This document shows positions 4,819 to 6,512 of a DNA stretch of 6,512 bases, piece after piece. Both the position numbers and the translations under genes were made by a program. The notes under the pieces were generated by a model. That model worked only from the letters and a program-made list of their open reading frames with translations. It had not been told where the DNA came from and made no database searches. Origin of the DNA: an uncultured Lachnospiraceae bacterium (lineage in GTDB: Bacteria > Bacillota > Clostridia > Lachnospirales > Lachnospiraceae); assembly GCA_910579275.1 (NCBI GenBank), contig CAJTTO010000078.1, forward strand, positions 1 to 6,512, read 5' to 3'. Positions within the stretch are counted from its first letter, which is position 1; each line of letters starts with the position of its first letter.

Positions 4819-5552
4819 AAACACTCCAATATAAATTTTTCAAGCATTGGATTAAGTTGCTTGGCGTTACGCATTGGAAAGTCGTGGTTTGCTCCTTGTA
4901 ATGTCATTGTCTGACAGTTTGGATTTTGAGCAAGTAATGTAAGAGAAGTTTTCATATCTCTGACTTCCTTACTCCCACAAATCGCCAACATTGGTATTGT
5001 TACTGCTTGATATTCAGGTAACTTTGATAAATCTAATGTATTGGAAAAGAAGGAGTGATACACCAACGGAGTAATCTGTTTTGAATATTCTGCCATATTA
5101 TCAGCTTGTTTCTTTGTGTAGTTCCAATATTTTCCTTGAAACTGCACCAACCATCTCCAATGCAGCATTTTTGCCGATAATCCTGCAAGAGAACAGTACA
5201 TCCGAATTGTTTTTGGCTTCGGATTTACCCATGCACTTAAAAACACAGCAAAGTTAAACAATTCGGGATTCTTGCTGACAAGCATTATTGCAATCTGACC
5301 TCCAAGCGAATGACCGATTACACCGATTCGATTTTTATGTAGGGATTTAATGAGCATAAAGAGTTCCTCTACGGTCTTTTCTGGCTCATAAATCTCAGCC
5401 GCCGCCTTTCCCGCACCTGCTAAGTGAGGTGCAACAAGATGATATTTATCAGAAAAGCAATACTGCCTACAAAATGTATCAAGCGCACCCGCCCCATGCA
5501 GAAGCATGATAGTCGGATTTTCCTTGTTTCCATACTCGTCATAATACAGCAT
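4815..5552 (-). CDS. Alpha/beta-hydrolase family protein (245 aa)
   Basis: The start is set at the ATG at 5552, which has AGAAAGG (complement of 5560-5566) 7 nt upstream. A longer reading from a TTG at 5582 lacks a ribosome binding site and lies entirely in the preceding gene. The fold markers are clear: oxyanion motif LLHGAG (His19, Gly20), nucleophile elbow GHSLGG (Ser82), a late strand LAICGSKEVRD carrying the probable acid (Glu196 or Asp199), and the catalytic His in GANHDFP (His223). The region after the elbow (about 112-175) forms a helical cap rich in Trp, Tyr and Lys. No signal peptide, so a cytosolic hydrolase; the substrate (ester, lipid or acyl compound) cannot be told. The start overlaps the upstream hydrolase gene by 14 bp and the stop overlaps the KTR-type gene by 4 bp. 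Confidence 0.88.
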   Translation of the reverse strand: MLYYDEYGNKENPTIMLLHGAGALDTFCRQYCFSDKYHLVAPHLAGAGKAAAEIYEPEKTVEELFMLIKSLHKNRIGVIGHSLGGQIAIMLVSKNPELFNFAVFLSAWVNPKPKTIRMYCSLAGLSAKMLHWRWLVQFQGKYWNYTKKQADNMAEYSKQITPLVYHSFFSNTLDLSKLPEYQAVTIPMLAICGSKEVRDMKTSLTLLAQNPNCQTMTLQGANHDFPMRNAKQLNPMLEKFILECL

Positions 5553-6366
5553 AATTTTTCCTTTCTTTGTGAACAGTTTCAATAATAAATTTTTCTATTT
5601 CCTTGTTTACTTGCTCTGGATTATCTCCATTGGCAAAATGCTTTGCCTGTTTTATAAAATGCAAAGGATAACCTTTTTGCTTTGCCCATTCTATGCAATA
5701 TGCCTTTACCTTGCCTGTGCTGTCCTTCTCGCCCACCAATATCAATACGGGGAACGAAAACTCAACATCTTTATTTTCTACAATAAAATATTCATAGGCA
5801 ATCCGCATTTGCTGGATAATTTCTGCTTTAGACAGTGGTTTTAACATAGACAACATTTTTTGATAGGAGTAGCGGCTCTCTGATACCGACCATGCCATGC
5901 TCTTTCGCAAAAGATTAGCTGTAAAGCATTTTGCCATAGGGGCTACCTGCTTCAGCCACCACAAGTCCGATTTTGAGTAATACTTAAATCCCAATGGCGT
6001 TGTATCTAACGCCACAAATCCTTTTACCATATCAGGATACATAGCAGCAAAATGTTGACTTGGATAGCCGCCCATAGACATTCCAACTAAAAATGTTTTT
6101 TCAATGTTTTCTTTCTGCAATATGCCATGTAATATTTCTGCTGTATCTTGATAGGTGAATTGCTGATATGGTCTCGACAATCCATGCATAGGAACATCCC
6201 ATAAGATGATTGCGTAATTATCTGAAAAGTAGGGTATCTGCTTTTCAAACATGGTATGGTCTGCGGTTACTCCATGCGTAAAAACAATACATTCTGATAC
6301 ATTTTCATTTCTGGCAATCCAATAATGTACCGTTCCGCCTTGTGCCAAAATTGTTTTATGCTGCAT
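5539..6366 (-). CDS. Alpha/beta-hydrolase family protein (275 aa)
   Basis: The chosen start is the ATG at 6366, 10 nt after AGGAGG (complement of 6377-6382); an extension from a TTG at 6402 has no such support. The motifs are those of a complete serine hydrolase: oxyanion FTHGVTADH (His31, Gly32), WDVPMHGLS on strand 4, nucleophile elbow GMSMGG (Ser97), acid in LVGEKDSTG (Asp215), and the catalytic His in AKHFANGDNP (His243). The cap region is about residues 125-195. It looks cytosolic. It shares only the general fold with the downstream hydrolase, so the pair is not a recent duplication. Its ribosome binding site is embedded in the last codons of the upstream partial gene, and only 5 nt separate them. 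Substrate unknown. Confidence 0.88.
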   Translation of the reverse strand: MQHKTILAQGGTVHYWIARNENVSECIVFTHGVTADHTMFEKQIPYFSDNYAIILWDVPMHGLSRPYQQFTYQDTAEILHGILQKENIEKTFLVGMSMGGYPSQHFAAMYPDMVKGFVALDTTPLGFKYYSKSDLWWLKQVAPMAKCFTANLLRKSMAWSVSESRYSYQKMLSMLKPLSKAEIIQQMRIAYEYFIVENKDVEFSFPVLILVGEKDSTGKVKAYCIEWAKQKGYPLHFIKQAKHFANGDNPEQVNKEIEKFIIETVHKERKNYAVL

Positions 6367-6371
6367 TTTGT

Positions 6372-6512
6372 TCACACCTCCTGCGTATAAACCATTTTCC
6401 AAAAATCAATTAAAACGATAATTTCTTTCTCAATTTCGTCTGGTATAATACAATTTGAACGATATTTTTTCAGCATATATCCATCGACAGCGTAAAAGAT
6501 TTCAGCATACAT
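6372..6512 (-). CDS. C-terminal 46 residues of an unidentified protein, possibly a regulator (partial, runs off right edge)
   Basis: On the minus strand a frame is open from the window edge to TGA at 6372-6374, reading MYAEIFYAVDGYMLKKYRSN then CIIPDEIEKEIIVLIDFWKMVYTQEV. Whether the edge ATG is the true start is unknown; more coding sequence probably lies outside. The amphipathic, helix-rich tail with aromatic residues would suit the ligand-binding end of a TetR-type regulator, a common leader of hydrolase operons, but no signature motif is present in these 46 residues, so this is a guess. The very short gap to the next gene (5 nt) supports one operon with the two hydrolases and the KTR-type gene. 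Confidence 0.5.
   Translation of the reverse strand: MYAEIFYAVDGYMLKKYRSNCIIPDEIEKEIIVLIDFWKMVYTQEV

Noticed and set aside
6441..6456. TGGTATAAT on the plus strand as an extended -10 promoter
   Set aside because: It lies inside the minus-strand coding frame, has no -35-like hexamer at the right distance and has no plus-strand gene downstream.

Overview
The window looks like chromosomal DNA of an anaerobic low-GC Firmicute, most likely a clostridium of the Lachnospiraceae type. This is inferred from strong AGGAGG-type ribosome binding sites, sigma-A promoters of the TTGACA-17-TATAAT kind, an [FeFe]-hydrogenase-like protein, and Clostridia-flavoured small proteins. No rRNA, tRNA or CRISPR is visible.

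Left part (1-2460). The end of an unidentified membrane-protein gene (to 122) is followed by about 370 bp without a gene. That gap holds a 142-bp MITE-like insertion (204-345) with imperfect terminal inverted repeats and a perfect 9-bp flanking duplication, then a consensus promoter (386-414). The promoter drives the most notable gene, at 493-2421. It encodes a soluble chemoreceptor-type signalling protein whose sensor is two [4Fe-4S] ferredoxin clusters plus a degenerate [FeFe]-hydrogenase H-cluster domain. A further four-cysteine Fe-S module joins the sensor to an MCP signalling hairpin. All four H-cluster cysteine ligands are kept, but the proton-relay cysteine is replaced by proline, which fits a sensor better than a turnover enzyme. 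A strong bidirectional terminator (2426-2460) closes it.

Middle part (2469-4664). An unrecognised 195-aa protein (minus strand) and a 59-aa Arc-like ribbon-helix-helix protein (plus strand, GTG start, missed by length-limited ORF calling) are divergently transcribed from closely spaced promoters. A second, shorter copy of the MITE-like repeat sits in the leader of the Arc-like gene. A 10-bp direct repeat (ATTGCCGTCA) occurs at the minus promoter and again inside that repeat. Convergent to the Arc gene, and sharing a bidirectional terminator with it, is a two-gene minus-strand operon: a PIN-like nuclease-fold protein (215 aa), then an unrecognised 114-aa protein.

Right part (4665-6512). This appears AT-richer and is read entirely on the minus strand as one tightly packed operon entering from beyond the right edge. 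In transcription order it holds the end of an unidentified protein (possibly a regulator), two alpha/beta hydrolases overlapping by 14 bp, and a cysteine-rich KTR-type zinc-ribbon gene. The KTR gene starts in a 4-bp ATGA overlap and has lost its fourth cysteine and tail through a frameshift. The compact layout and the KTR gene suggest cargo of a past mobile element, but no integrase, transposase or attachment site is visible.
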